Shown one piece after another: positions 37,198-44,640 of a stretch of 45,350 bases of DNA. The first letter of the stretch is position 1. Each line of letters opens with the position of its first letter. Origin of the DNA: Bacillus sp. MUM 116 (GTDB lineage: Bacteria; Bacillota; Bacilli; Bacillales; Cytobacillaceae); assembly GCF_001866655.1 (NCBI RefSeq), contig NZ_MLYR01000020.1, positions 1 through 45,350 of the forward strand, read 5' to 3'. A program made the translations under genes and the position numbers. The notes below the pieces were generated by a model, which saw only the letters and a program-made list of their open reading frames with translations, had not been told where the DNA came from and searched no databases.

Positions 37198-37398
37198 ATG
37201 GAAAAAGGTAAAGTAAAATGGTTTAACGGCGAAAAAGGCTTCGGATTCATCGAACGTGAAGGTGGAGAAGATGTATTCGTTCATTTCTCAGCGATTCAAG
37301 GCGAAGGGTACAAAACATTAGAAGAAGGTCAAGAAGTGACTTTTGACGTTGAAAAAGGTCAACGTGGACCACAAGCAGCTAACGTACACAAAGCTTAA
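37198..37398 (+). CDS. csp: Cold shock protein, CspB/CspD type
   Basis: A 66-residue OB-fold RNA/ssDNA chaperone with RNP1 (KGFGFIE) and RNP2 (DVFVHF) and the GKVKWFN start. It binds single-stranded RNA and keeps it unfolded in the cold. The ATG follows TAGGAGGCAACAAAA. It is monocistronic, with a long leader and its own terminator. The three usual Bacillus paralogues cannot be told apart by eye, hence the generic symbol. Confidence 0.96.
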   Translation: MEKGKVKWFNGEKGFGFIEREGGEDVFVHFSAIQGEGYKTLEEGQEVTFDVEKGQRGPQAANVHKA

Positions 37399-37412
37399 TA
37401 ATAGAATCCTTT

Positions 37413-37447
37413 AAACAGGCTCTTAATTTAGAGTCTGTTTTTTTTAT
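37413..37447 (+). terminator. csp terminator
   Basis: AAACAGGCTCT and AGAGTCTGTTT pair with one mismatch, followed by a T-run. Confidence 0.85.
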
Positions 37448-37715
37448 TTCTTCTTTTAAAAACAAGGAGCCCCACTCACGAATGAGTAGGGCACATGTAA
37501 ACAAGTAAATCAAATGGTAAACAAAGTGTATCACATAATAACGGAATGTCCTAATTTAAATGAGGGAGGCTGAAAAGTTTGCTCATTTTATTTACTGCTT
37601 TTATCGAACCAATCAAATGCCATGTGAAAAAGGTAAAGTAAAAATCAATTCAGATGTGCATTCAATCAAGGTGTTTAGTCCAATATAAAAAATAGTAAAC
37701 ACATAGAAGGGGTTT
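37448..37715. other. Intergenic region with hairpin and csp-like remnant
   Basis: GCCCCACTCA/TGAGTAGGGC forms a hairpin at about 37470-37494. At 37626-37643 the 18 bases GAAAAAGGTAAAGTAAAA repeat exactly the start of the csp coding region (37201-37218). AAGGGG before ATG 37722 is the ribosome site of the truncated helicase. Confidence 0.45.
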
Positions 37716-37721
37716 TTGAGT

Positions 37722-37965
37722 ATGACAACATTTCATGAAATGGGCATTAGTGAACCCATTCAAAGAGCGATTACGGATATGGGATTTGAAGAAGCATCTC
37801 CTATTCAAGAGAAAGCGATTACTTTGGCTTCGATGGGGAAGGACATTAAAGGTCAAGCACAAACAGGTACAGGAAAGGCGACTGCCTTCGCCATACAGAT
37901 CTTGGAGAAAGTGGATACGAGCAAAAAATATGTTCAGGCGATTGCAATTGCACCTACAAGAGAAT
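37722..37965 (+). pseudogene. Truncated DEAD-box RNA helicase, CshA-like
   Basis: About 80 residues match the start of Csh[21 protein letters not shown], the Q-motif (FEEASPIQE), Walker [11 protein letters not shown] and motif Ia APTRELAI. The residue after the Walker A lysine is Ala instead of Thr, so the site would be defective anyway. At about 37965 the sequence switches to a reversed integrase 3' end, and the frame stops at 38006. Motifs II-VI are missing. A full cshA should be elsewhere in the genome. Confidence 0.85.
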
Positions 37966-38236
37966 TAGCTATTAATCTCGCTTTTTCTCTAGTTGTATTT
38001 ATGTAAAGCAAAGAAATATCAGATGAAGTATGTCCGAGTTGAGACTTAATCAAAGGGAAATCTCCATTTGTTTGTACAGCAAGGTTGGTTGCATATGTAT
38101 GCCGCACCTTATGGGGGTACATTCTTTTGTCAAACGACTTTGTATATTTATAAACGATATTCTCTATAGCACGATTCGTTAGTGGTTTCGGTTCATTTTT
38201 ATTAGGTAATAGGGAGAATGTGTATGTATCGACCAA
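37960..38236 (-). pseudogene. Tyrosine recombinase C-terminal fragment
   Basis: On minus, about 90 residues carry the catalytic core: HKVRHTYATNLA (HxxR), LIKSQLGHTSSD (LGH) and the tyrosine region [18 protein letters not shown]. The N-terminal arm and core-binding domains are absent. The open frame runs on to 37934, but that end is helicase sequence. It looks like the remains of an integrated element that recombined with the helicase gene copy. Confidence 0.75.
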
Positions 38237-38267
38237 AGAGCTTCTCTTTATTGGTCAATTTTTTTTT
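38231..38267 (+). terminator. Rho-independent terminator
   Basis: GACCAAAGAG and CTCTTTATTGGTC pair with one bulge around CTT, followed by AATTTTTTTTT. Confidence 0.75.
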
Positions 38268-38365
38268 GGGAAACGAACCTTCAGGCGCATTCAAAAAATT
38301 GTTAAAATCATTTACAATTTTATTAAGGTAGAAATAAATAAAAGTTTTTTGAAGGGATTTTTTAA

Positions 38366-38692
38366 ATGAGTGGAATTGCAAAAACTCCGGAACCACCTTA
38401 TTATGCAGTCATTTTTGCATCACAGAGAACGGATGGTGACAAAGGATACGGCAAAATGGCAGACAAAATGGTTGAATTGGCATCACAACAAAAAGGTTTC
38501 TTAGGAATGGAAAGTGCAAGAGATGAAGGGCTAGGAATAACCGTTTCCTATTGGGATTCCTTAGAATCAATAAAAATTTGGAAGGAAAATTCGGCTCATA
38601 AAGCAGCACAAGAAAAAGGTAAAACAGAATGGTACAAAAATTTTGCTCTCAGAATCTGTAAAGTGGAGAGACAGAACTTATTTGAAATTTGA
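38366..38692 (+). CDS. Antibiotic biosynthesis monooxygenase-like (ABM) protein
   Basis: A 108-residue ABM/dimeric alpha-beta-barrel protein similar to B. subtilis YqjZ. YYAVIFASQRTDGDKGY, MVELASQQKGFLGMESAR, ITVSYWDSLESIKIWKENSA and the closing EWYKNFALRICKVER follow the family order. Such small homodimers include cofactorless monooxygenases and heme-degrading IsdG types, but no heme-binding set is evident. It is the first intact gene after the fragment zone. Confidence 0.82.
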   Translation: MSGIAKTPEPPYYAVIFASQRTDGDKGYGKMADKMVELASQQKGFLGMESARDEGLGITVSYWDSLESIKIWKENSAHKAAQEKGKTEWYKNFALRICKVERQNLFEI

Positions 38693-38887
38693 AAAATGAA
38701 AAATTGAAATGACATTCCTATTCTCTAAAAGACTGAATAATTAGGCTTTTTCATGTTTCCAAGATCTTCACTCCGTTATTATTGCCTCTCTAATCAATTA
38801 AATCCCTTTTACAAGCAGTTGGGTTATTTTAATAGGCATATCGGTCAATTTATTGGAGATTTTATCATTAAAGGGCAATTTATCTTT

Positions 38888-39379
38888 ATGAAAAAGGATG
38901 TTACTGATATGCCGTTGAAAATGCAAAGAATCCTTAATATAGCGATGGTCTTATTGGCATGGTCAACACTACCTTTATTGGGAGTCCAGAATTTTAAGCG
39001 ATTTTTTCCCGCTTCTTTCCTTATTGGCGTTTTCGAAGTGTGTAATGCAATCATTGGGAAAAGGCGCAAATGGTGGGTATTTTATAATAAGCCCAATTCA
39101 TACTTATTTGGTGAATTTCCTTTTAATATTGGTCCCATATTTATAATCTCTTTGTGGATTCTTAAATGGACATATGGAAATTTTGTACGGTTTATTTTTC
39201 TCAATGCATTAGTACATGTTTTCTTTGTATTTCCTTTCACATTTTTTGCAAAAAAAATAAGGTATTATTCATTAGTACGGATAAATAAATTCCAGTTTTT
39301 TTTATACTTCTTTTATAAGGCTGTTTTATTTTATTGGTTACAATGTCTTTTTGAAAGGACAAAAGTGCAAGAGGATTAA
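38888..39379 (+). CDS. Hypothetical multi-pass membrane protein
   Basis: From ATG 38888 the frame gives 163 residues with four or five hydrophobic helices (MQRILNIAMVLLAWSTLPLL, FLIGVFEVCNAIIG, NIGPIFIISLWILKW, FIFLNALVHVFFVFPFTFF, FFLYFFYKAVLFYWL). The frame is open back to 38753 but that part has no ribosome site. ATG 38909 is another candidate. A terminator follows. I do not recognise the family, although such small Lys/Phe/Trp-rich membrane proteins are common in Bacillaceae. Confidence 0.6.
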   Translation: MKKDVTDMPLKMQRILNIAMVLLAWSTLPLLGVQNFKRFFPASFLIGVFEVCNAIIGKRRKWWVFYNKPNSYLFGEFPFNIGPIFIISLWILKWTYGNFVRFIFLNALVHVFFVFPFTFFAKKIRYYSLVRINKFQFFLYFFYKAVLFYWLQCLFERTKVQED

Positions 39380-39427
39380 CATTTAAAGTTGGAAATAGTG
39401 ACTAAATATATGCTTACTAAAAAAATC

Positions 39428-39486
39428 TAGTGCTAGGTCCTTGCTGTGCATATGCTTAAACAGCAAGGAGCAGGCACTTTTTTTAT
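39428..39486 (+). terminator. Long-stem terminator
   Basis: AGTGCT...TCCTTGCTGT and ACAGCAAGGA...AGGCACT pair around GCATATGCTTAA, followed by a T-run. The 39487-39739 gap holds AT-rich sequence with a small ACAAA/TTTGT palindrome but no gene. Confidence 0.8.
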
Positions 39487-39739
39487 TTCACTATTTTTAT
39501 GTAATGTAAAATCTATTTAAACAACAGTTTAATATATAAACAAATGTTTGTAAATGGGTAAAAAATTGTGAATAAGCTTAATTAGAATACATAAATTTCA
39601 CATGAGGATACAATACTCAAACTATTATACCAAAAAATAGATTTGCAAAAAGGTAGACCTGTGATTTATATTGGAGACTATGATTTTTTTTAAAATATTC
39701 AAAGAATCATAATCAATATAAATCATGGGAGGATGTTAG

Positions 39740-40699
39740 ATGATGAATAAGTATTTGTATCCCTTGTTGGTTGTGATCGCTGCTAGTAGTTACGGGGTAG
39801 TTTCAACCATCATAAAACTGGCAATACGGAGTGGCTTTTCTGTCTCTGAGGCAGTTACAAGTCAATTTTTTATCGGTTTTTGTATTGCAATGTGTATATT
39901 CCTTCTTACAAACAGAACAAAAATAAGTTTTAATGGCGTTAAAACTCTTCTCATTGCAGGGGTTCTAACCGGGTTGACAAATATTGTTTATGGCCGTTCT
40001 TTGAACTATTTACCTGCTTCATTGGCAGTTGTATTGCTTTTTCAATTTACCTGGATTGGCATGTTAATTTCTTGTATTACAAAGCGTCAATTTCCCAGTC
40101 GAATTGAAGTCATTTCTTTAATCATACTGGTTATGGGAACGATTCCAGCGGCTGGTTTGTTTGATGCAGATCTTTCTAAAATACCATTTCAAGGCTGGCT
40201 TTGGGGTCTGGCAGCTGCACTTTGTTATTCCCTATTTTTATTTGTTAATGGCAGGTCAACGACCAATATGAAAACGACTAATCGATTAGTATTGGTATCT
40301 TTCTTTGCCTTTATAACGACGGCTGTCTTTCAATCTCCGGAGATTATTTGGAATGGGACTTTGTTTACTGAAGGACTTTGGCTTTATGGATTGGCGCTGG
40401 GGTTATTTGGCCTAGTTATTCCCGTATTCTTATTCAGTATTGCCGTTCCGAAGGTGGGACTAGGTATGTCATCCATTTTAGGTGCTATTGAATTGCCTAT
40501 TGCTGTGATGGTATCCGTTATTTTATTAAGTGAAACGGTTACTGCAATGCAAGTAGCAGGTATAGTAACCATTATTCTTGGTATAAGTTTACCGACCATA
40601 CTTAGCAGCAATAAATGGTTGAATAAAGATAAAGTTGCAAATAAGAAAGTAAATAAAAAAACCTATTGGTTTGCTATTTTTAAAAGGCACGTAAGTTGA
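39740..40699 (+). CDS. EamA/DMT-family transporter
   Basis: A 319-residue permease with 10 predicted helices and two EamA repeats (about 6-135 and 150-290). ASSYGVVSTIIKLAIRSGFS is the typical first helix, ASLAVVLLFQFTWIGM the fourth, and SILGAIELPIAVMVSVILLSE the conserved ninth-helix block. These export metabolites or drugs; the substrate is unknown. A basic tail follows the last helix. The ATG follows GGGAGGA. Confidence 0.88.
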   Translation: MMNKYLYPLLVVIAASSYGVVSTIIKLAIRSGFSVSEAVTSQFFIGFCIAMCIFLLTNRTKISFNGVKTLLIAGVLTGLTNIVYGRSLNYLPASLAVVLLFQFTWIGMLISCITKRQFPSRIEVISLIILVMGTIPAAGLFDADLSKIPFQGWLWGLAAALCYSLFLFVNGRSTTNMKTTNRLVLVSFFAFITTAVFQSPEIIWNGTLFTEGLWLYGLALGLFGLVIPVFLFSIAVPKVGLGMSSILGAIELPIAVMVSVILLSETVTAMQVAGIVTIILGISLPTILSSNKWLNKDKVANKKVNKKTYWFAIFKRHVS

Positions 40700-40732
40700 G
40701 TATGTATCTCGTTATTTGTATTAAATTTTCAA

Positions 40733-40768
40733 AAATAGCCTTTACGCAGCGAGAGTAAAGGCTATTTA
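40733..40768. terminator. Rho-independent terminator after the EamA gene
   Basis: AAATAGCCTTTAC and GTAAAGGCTATTT pair perfectly around GCAGCGAGA, followed by ATC. Confidence 0.75.
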
Positions 40769-41161
40769 TCAATGGAAAAGTTCATTTTTCCGAAATAAGC
40801 TAAAATGGGTATGACCGACTAAAGGCGGTCATTTTATGTTGTTGATTTAGCAGGGAGTAAGAGACCGTATATTTCCTTCATATTCGGCGTATGATGTGGA
40901 ATAAGATTAGCTAATTTTTAACTTTGTGGAAGGAATATATTCAGAAATTATTATCGTAGGTTACGATTGAAGTGAATTTGGAGACTTTAAGAATTGAATT
41001 GGTAAAATAAGAAAATTATCTATTTCCAGGGTGGAGCCTTAAACTCGACCCCTTTTCTTTTTGCGCCTGAAAACAGGTTAGTCTCCAGTCTATGGCGGTT
41101 AAAAGAATTAGAGATATTTATATTTTAAATCAAGCTATCATTCAAGGATTAAATGTCATAA
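40769..41161. other. Gene-free stretch with one hairpin
   Basis: ATGACCG/CGGTCAT pairs around ACTAAAGG at 40815-40837 and is followed by TTTATG, a second possible terminator. Beyond it I find no credible reading frame or recognisable element. Confidence 0.4.
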
Positions 41162-41272
41162 TCATTCTGCTTCAGCGTAAGCTTCTGTTGTTGTGTCTTT
41201 ACACTCCCAGCATTCCGCTCGATTTCTTTCCATTATAGATAATTCCTCTCCGCATGAAATGCAAATATCCAT
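41162..41272 (-). CDS. Small zinc-ribbon-like protein
   Basis: 36 residues, MDICISCGEELSIMERNRAE and on, with two CxxC pairs (CISC and CWEC) separated by 14 residues, enough for one four-cysteine zinc site. ATG 41272 follows AAAGGGGG; the longer frame up to 41383 runs through the palindrome and promoter. A -10-like TATAAT (minus, 41355-41350) and a large palindrome precede it. Confidence 0.65.
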   Translation of the reverse strand: MDICISCGEELSIMERNRAECWECKDTTTEAYAEAE

Positions 41273-41304
41273 TAATAATCCCCCTTTCTGTGTTTTTTCA
41301 TTGT

Positions 41305-41346
41305 TTAAACATACAACTTTATTTATTAAATAAGTTGTATGTTTAA
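41305..41346. promoter_or_regulatory. 15-bp-arm perfect palindrome at a promoter
   Basis: TTAAACATACAACTT (41305-41319) is the exact reverse complement of 41332-41346, with a 12-nt AT spacer. On minus it begins 3 nt after TATAAT (41355-41350), so it covers the expected transcript start of the small zinc-ribbon gene. It may be an operator or a 5' leader hairpin. Confidence 0.6.
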
Positions 41347-41383
41347 TTATAACGCAAAATATTCTGAAAAATAGAACAAACAC

Positions 41384-41609
41384 ATGTTAATTGAGTTACA
41401 AAATTTACAATCATATCACTTTCAGGTAAGCATTTAAGGTGCTTGGAAATTGAACGGTGGTTATGATTTTTATCAACGGGTATGTTGTAAATATGTCCTT
41501 CATGATAATAATGGAATTCCTATACAAATAAAAACCCATAATGGTATAATTTCCCTGTGTAAACAAATATACCGCAGATTAATAGTTTGAAGGGAAAGGA
41601 AAACAATAT
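41384..41609. other. Intergenic region upstream of the isochorismatase gene
   Basis: A TATAAT at 41545-41550 on plus is a plausible -10 box for the next gene, but the -35 is poor. Shine-Dalgarno GAAGGGAAAGGA lies at 41589-41600. I see nothing else. Confidence 0.4.
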
Positions 41610-42152
41610 ATGCCAAAATGTGTTTTGCTTGTGGTAGATGTTCAAACAGCTTTGGTAAACGAACATCCATATAATGAACGGAAAGTTATTGAAAATATTA
41701 AAAACCTTATTTCGGTTGCAAGGGATCATGAAAAGGAAGTTGTGTTTGTCCGACATGATGATGGAGTTGGCACAGAATTAGAGTATGGAACGGATGGGTG
41801 GCAGATTTATGATGAAATTGCACCGAATAAGGATGAAAAAGTTTTTGAAAAACAGTATAATAGCGCCTTTCTTAAAACAGGTTTAAAGGAATATTTAGAT
41901 ACGAAAAATGTTAATTCGATTATTTTGGTAGGTATGCAAACAGAATATTGTATTGATACTACGTGTAAAAACGCCTTTGAATTTGGATATAAACTCATTA
42001 TTCCAGAAGAAACAAATACAACTTTTAATAATGAGTATCTATCTGGTGAAAAACTTTATGAATTTTATAATTTTAAAATTTGGAATAAGCGGTTTGCGAG
42101 CGTTCTACCGGTCGATCAAGCAATAAATATTTTAAAGGAAAATAATTCTTAA
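41610..42152 (+). CDS. Isochorismatase-like cysteine hydrolase
   Basis: A 180-residue hydrolase of the isochorismatase/nicotinamidase fold. The triad is Asp10 (VVDVQ), Lys in VFEKQYNSAF and Cys in MQTEYCIDTT. It would hydrolyse a small amide or carbamoyl compound; the substrate is unknown. The ATG follows GAAGGGAAAGGA with an AACAATAT gap. The DUF1801 gene follows 37 nt later and may be co-transcribed. Confidence 0.87.
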   Translation: MPKCVLLVVDVQTALVNEHPYNERKVIENIKNLISVARDHEKEVVFVRHDDGVGTELEYGTDGWQIYDEIAPNKDEKVFEKQYNSAFLKTGLKEYLDTKNVNSIILVGMQTEYCIDTTCKNAFEFGYKLIIPEETNTTFNNEYLSGEKLYEFYNFKIWNKRFASVLPVDQAINILKENNS

Positions 42153-42189
42153 TTTCGACATGTAACAAAAAGAAAAGGAGTGTTTTAAT

Positions 42190-42612
42190 ATGTATGAACT
42201 CAAAACAAAAGAAAACGACAGAGATGTCATAGAATTTATAGAAAACGTAGAAGCCCCAAAAAAACGGGAAGATGCTTATAAATTAATAGATATTTTTTCG
42301 GAAACAACTGGTTTTCAAGCAAAGATGTGGGGCACAAGTATCATTGGATTTGGTTACTATCATTATAAGTATGAATCAGGTCACGAAGGTGATGCTCCTC
42401 TGGTTGGATTTTCACCCCGAAAAGCCAAAATCAGTTTATATTTCGCACCAGGTGATCCACACCGAGAAGATTTATTAAAGGATTTTGGAAAGCACACAAC
42501 TGGAAAAGGGTGTGTATATATCAACAAAATAGCGGATATTGATGTTGAGGTATTAAAAGAGTTAATTAAACAATCCGTAACATTTTTGAACAATATTTAT
42601 CCGAACAGATAA
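42190..42612 (+). CDS. DUF1801 protein (YdhG-like)
   Basis: A 140-residue DUF1801 protein. FIENVEAPKKREDAYKLIDI opens the domain, AKMWGTSIIGFGYYHYKYES is the core strand set and CVYINKIADIDVEVLKELI the closing part. It resembles the iron-chaperone-like frataxin group only in fold; the function is unknown. The ATG follows AAAAGGAG. A short terminator comes after it. Confidence 0.82.
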   Translation: MYELKTKENDRDVIEFIENVEAPKKREDAYKLIDIFSETTGFQAKMWGTSIIGFGYYHYKYESGHEGDAPLVGFSPRKAKISLYFAPGDPHREDLLKDFGKHTTGKGCVYINKIADIDVEVLKELIKQSVTFLNNIYPNR

Positions 42613-42648
42613 GCTTTTTACTCTATTAAGCGAAATGGTTTTTGATCC

Positions 42649-42674
42649 AGCTGCCAAAATGGCAGCTTTCTTTA
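42649..42674 (+). terminator. Rho-independent terminator
   Basis: AGCTGCCA and TGGCAGCT pair perfectly around AAA, followed by TTCTTT. Confidence 0.8.
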
Positions 42675-42755
42675 TGCTAACAGTTATCGGCTCTGTTGCT
42701 GGCTTCCTTTCCTAAGACAAGGGCAATTAAGGTACCCTAAGTCCCAAAGGAAACC

Positions 42756-43058
42756 TTAATCATAGCGTACTTGATCTTCTCCATCAATGATTAATTCAAG
42801 TTCTGTATAGAAGTTGAGTTCAAGCGGTGCAGGTATGCGTTCCAGAATTTCTTTAATCTCGATAAGATTTTCTGCATCTTCGATCGTAGTGGGTGGATGA
42901 TCTAAATGCTGATACCAAATCTTTAATTCATCAATAAACTCATAAAAATGCCTTTCAAATCGTTCGGCATAATCTTCACTTTCATCTTCTGAAGCGTTCT
43001 TCATCATTTCCCAATCCTCAAGGGCAGCTTCCAATTTTTCTTTAACACGATTGATCAC
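42756..43058 (-). CDS. Small acidic hypothetical protein
   Basis: A 100-residue, helical, strongly acidic protein (VKEKLEAALEDWEMMKNASE and on). The start is GTG 43058, 7 nt after GGAG. It ends ELIIDGEDQVRYD. I do not recognise the family. It converges on the DUF1801 gene and is divergent from the flavin operon. Confidence 0.65.
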   Translation of the reverse strand: MINRVKEKLEAALEDWEMMKNASEDESEDYAERFERHFYEFIDELKIWYQHLDHPPTTIEDAENLIEIKEILERIPAPLELNFYTELELIIDGEDQVRYD

Positions 43059-43384
43059 ATCATCACTCCTTGTTTTTTCATTGGTGCATTAACTCACAAA
43101 ATTCATTACTCTCTGGCTTAGTATATTCCTCACACACGATAATTCTACGAAATTTCCTTTCAATACTCAATGACATTAATCAACTAAGGAAAAAAGAAAA
43201 CGGTTTTGATTATCCTTAGGGACTTTTAATTACAAACGTAAACGAATTAAGGATAAATTAAGTTAACTATTTTAAAGTAAAAGAGTCCTTCAAAAGGATA
43301 AAAAGAAATTTACTTTTTATACCACTACTGTTGAAACCTGATGGGTAAAGCAAAGTAATTTTATAAAGGAAAGGAAGTCTTTAA
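43059..43384 (+). promoter_or_regulatory. Upstream region of the flavinylation operon
   Basis: 326 nt without a gene. It should carry the promoter of the 43385-45154 operon. A weak -35-like TTGATT (about 43206) with ATTACA-type -10 is possible. A TCCTT/AAGGA mini-hairpin lies around 43289-43300. I found no Fur, Rex or FNR box that I would defend. Confidence 0.35.
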
Positions 43385-43744
43385 ATGGACAAAAATAAAT
43401 TTACCTCCTGGGGAGTGAGTTTTGCCAGCCTGGCTCTCGTAGCGGGTATGGTATCCTATCTGGGATTGACGAACAAAAATGGTACAAATACCACGAGTAA
43501 AACGAGTCAATCAGCAGCAAGTAAAGATTCCAATCAACATTCATCTAATCAAACCAGAGATAGCCAGAATTCTTTTAGAAGTTCATCCAATGAGAATTCT
43601 TCGAGCTTGAACGACAATCAATCATTCAATAGTAATAGTCAGTCAGACTTTAATAATAATAGTCCTGATCAGTATAATAGTCAGTTTTCAGGTGGCAATT
43701 TTGGTCATCATGGCGGATTTGACACAACTACAGGAGGGACCTGA
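43385..43744 (+). CDS. Membrane-anchored Ser/Asn-rich tether with C-terminal flavinylation-like motif
   Basis: 119 residues. A short basic N terminus and one hydrophobic helix (about 9-28) anchor it, then residues 31-105 are almost only Ser, Asn, Gln, Thr and Asp (low complexity, no fold), then GGNFGHHGGF and the last seven residues D-T-T-T-G-G-T (113-119). ApbE attaches FMN to the last Thr/Ser of D-x-x-S/T-G-A-S/T; here Ala is Gly and the acceptor Thr is the C-terminal residue. The next two genes are apbE and a ferric-reductase-like protein. I infer an extracellular flexible arm carrying one FMN. No FMN-bind domain is present. The codons for the last residues also form the apbE ribosome site. 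Confidence 0.72.
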   Translation: MDKNKFTSWGVSFASLALVAGMVSYLGLTNKNGTNTTSKTSQSAASKDSNQHSSNQTRDSQNSFRSSSNENSSSLNDNQSFNSNSQSDFNNNSPDQYNSQFSGGNFGHHGGFDTTTGGT

Positions 43745-43746
43745 TT

Positions 43747-44640
43747 ATGTATAAATATAATTTTAATTCCATGAGCACGATGGTACAAATAACTATCGAC
43801 CAAGAATTGTTTGCAAATGACCTTATGCCGGTATACAGATTATTTTCATCCGTTGAAGATACTTGCAGCCGATTTAAGGATGATAGTGAAGTATCGCGGT
43901 TAAATCAGCAAATTGGGAAAGAAATGCTGATATCGAATGATATGTTCAGTATTCTTAAAGACGCACTAAAGTTTTATAAAGAGACTAATGGAGTATTTAA
44001 TCCTGGTATTTTGTCTAGTGTTGAAAACAGCGGCTATACGAGGTCAATTGAGTTTATTAGGGGGAGGGAATTGGGTGCTGCCTCCGATACTGCCGTGGAA
44101 GTTAGTAAAAATCAACCGTTTCAATTAAATATGGAGAAACAGACAGTTGTTTTGCTAACTCGCATCGATTTAGGCGGAATCGCGAAGGGCTGGGTGATTG
44201 ACCGTGCTGCAGAGGTACTATCAAATTATGGATATGGGTTTATTAATGTGGGAGGAGATATTCGGATTTTTGGAAGTTTACCAAGACCATTAAATATTGG
44301 AATTGAAGACCCGTTTGATTCCGAAAACATTATTTCATCCATCCAAGTTTCGAATGGGGCAGTTGCCACGTCAACCTCCATGAAAAGAAGATGGAAAATC
44401 AATGGCAGAAGTAAGCATCACCTTATTGATGTCACAACAGGGAAACCCTCCACAAGCACGATTATCTCTTCAACGGTAACAGCTCCAACAGCTGTAGAGG
44501 CGGACGTATTGGCAAAGGTGGCTCTTTTAATGGGAGAAGAGTCCGGAAAGGCATTGATTTCTAGGAAAAAAAATAAAGCAGTCATGATCAACGAAGCTAA
44601 AGAAATTTGGAGGGGAGAGGAATCATATGGAGTCTCTTGA
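43747..44640 (+). CDS. apbE: FAD:protein FMN transferase (ApbE)
   Basis: A 297-residue ApbE-family flavin transferase that moves FMN from FAD to Ser/Thr in a target motif using Mg2+. Motifs are SRFKDDSEVSRLN (41-53), FNPGIL, DLGGIAKGWVID (141-152), INVGGDIRIFG (166-176), HHLIDVTTGKP (224-234) and TAPTAVEADVLAKVALLMG (245-263) with the metal Asp253. Unusually for a Gram-positive ApbE it has no signal peptide or lipobox: the protein starts MYKYNFNSMSTMVQITI directly, so it should be cytosolic. It starts 2 nt after the tether gene, behind AGGAGGG at 43732-43738, and overlaps the next gene by 14 nt. Confidence 0.93.
   Translation: MYKYNFNSMSTMVQITIDQELFANDLMPVYRLFSSVEDTCSRFKDDSEVSRLNQQIGKEMLISNDMFSILKDALKFYKETNGVFNPGILSSVENSGYTRSIEFIRGRELGAASDTAVEVSKNQPFQLNMEKQTVVLLTRIDLGGIAKGWVIDRAAEVLSNYGYGFINVGGDIRIFGSLPRPLNIGIEDPFDSENIISSIQVSNGAVATSTSMKRRWKINGRSKHHLIDVTTGKPSTSTIISSTVTAPTAVEADVLAKVALLMGEESGKALISRKKNKAVMINEAKEIWRGEESYGVS

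Noticed and set aside
38753..38887. 45-codon extension of the membrane protein
   Set aside because: No ribosome site and no hydrophobic pattern; the first helix starts after ATG 38888.
40769..41161. Hidden small gene or RNA in the gene-free stretch
   Set aside because: No frame with both a ribosome site and meaningful length, and apart from one hairpin no structured RNA pattern that I recognise.
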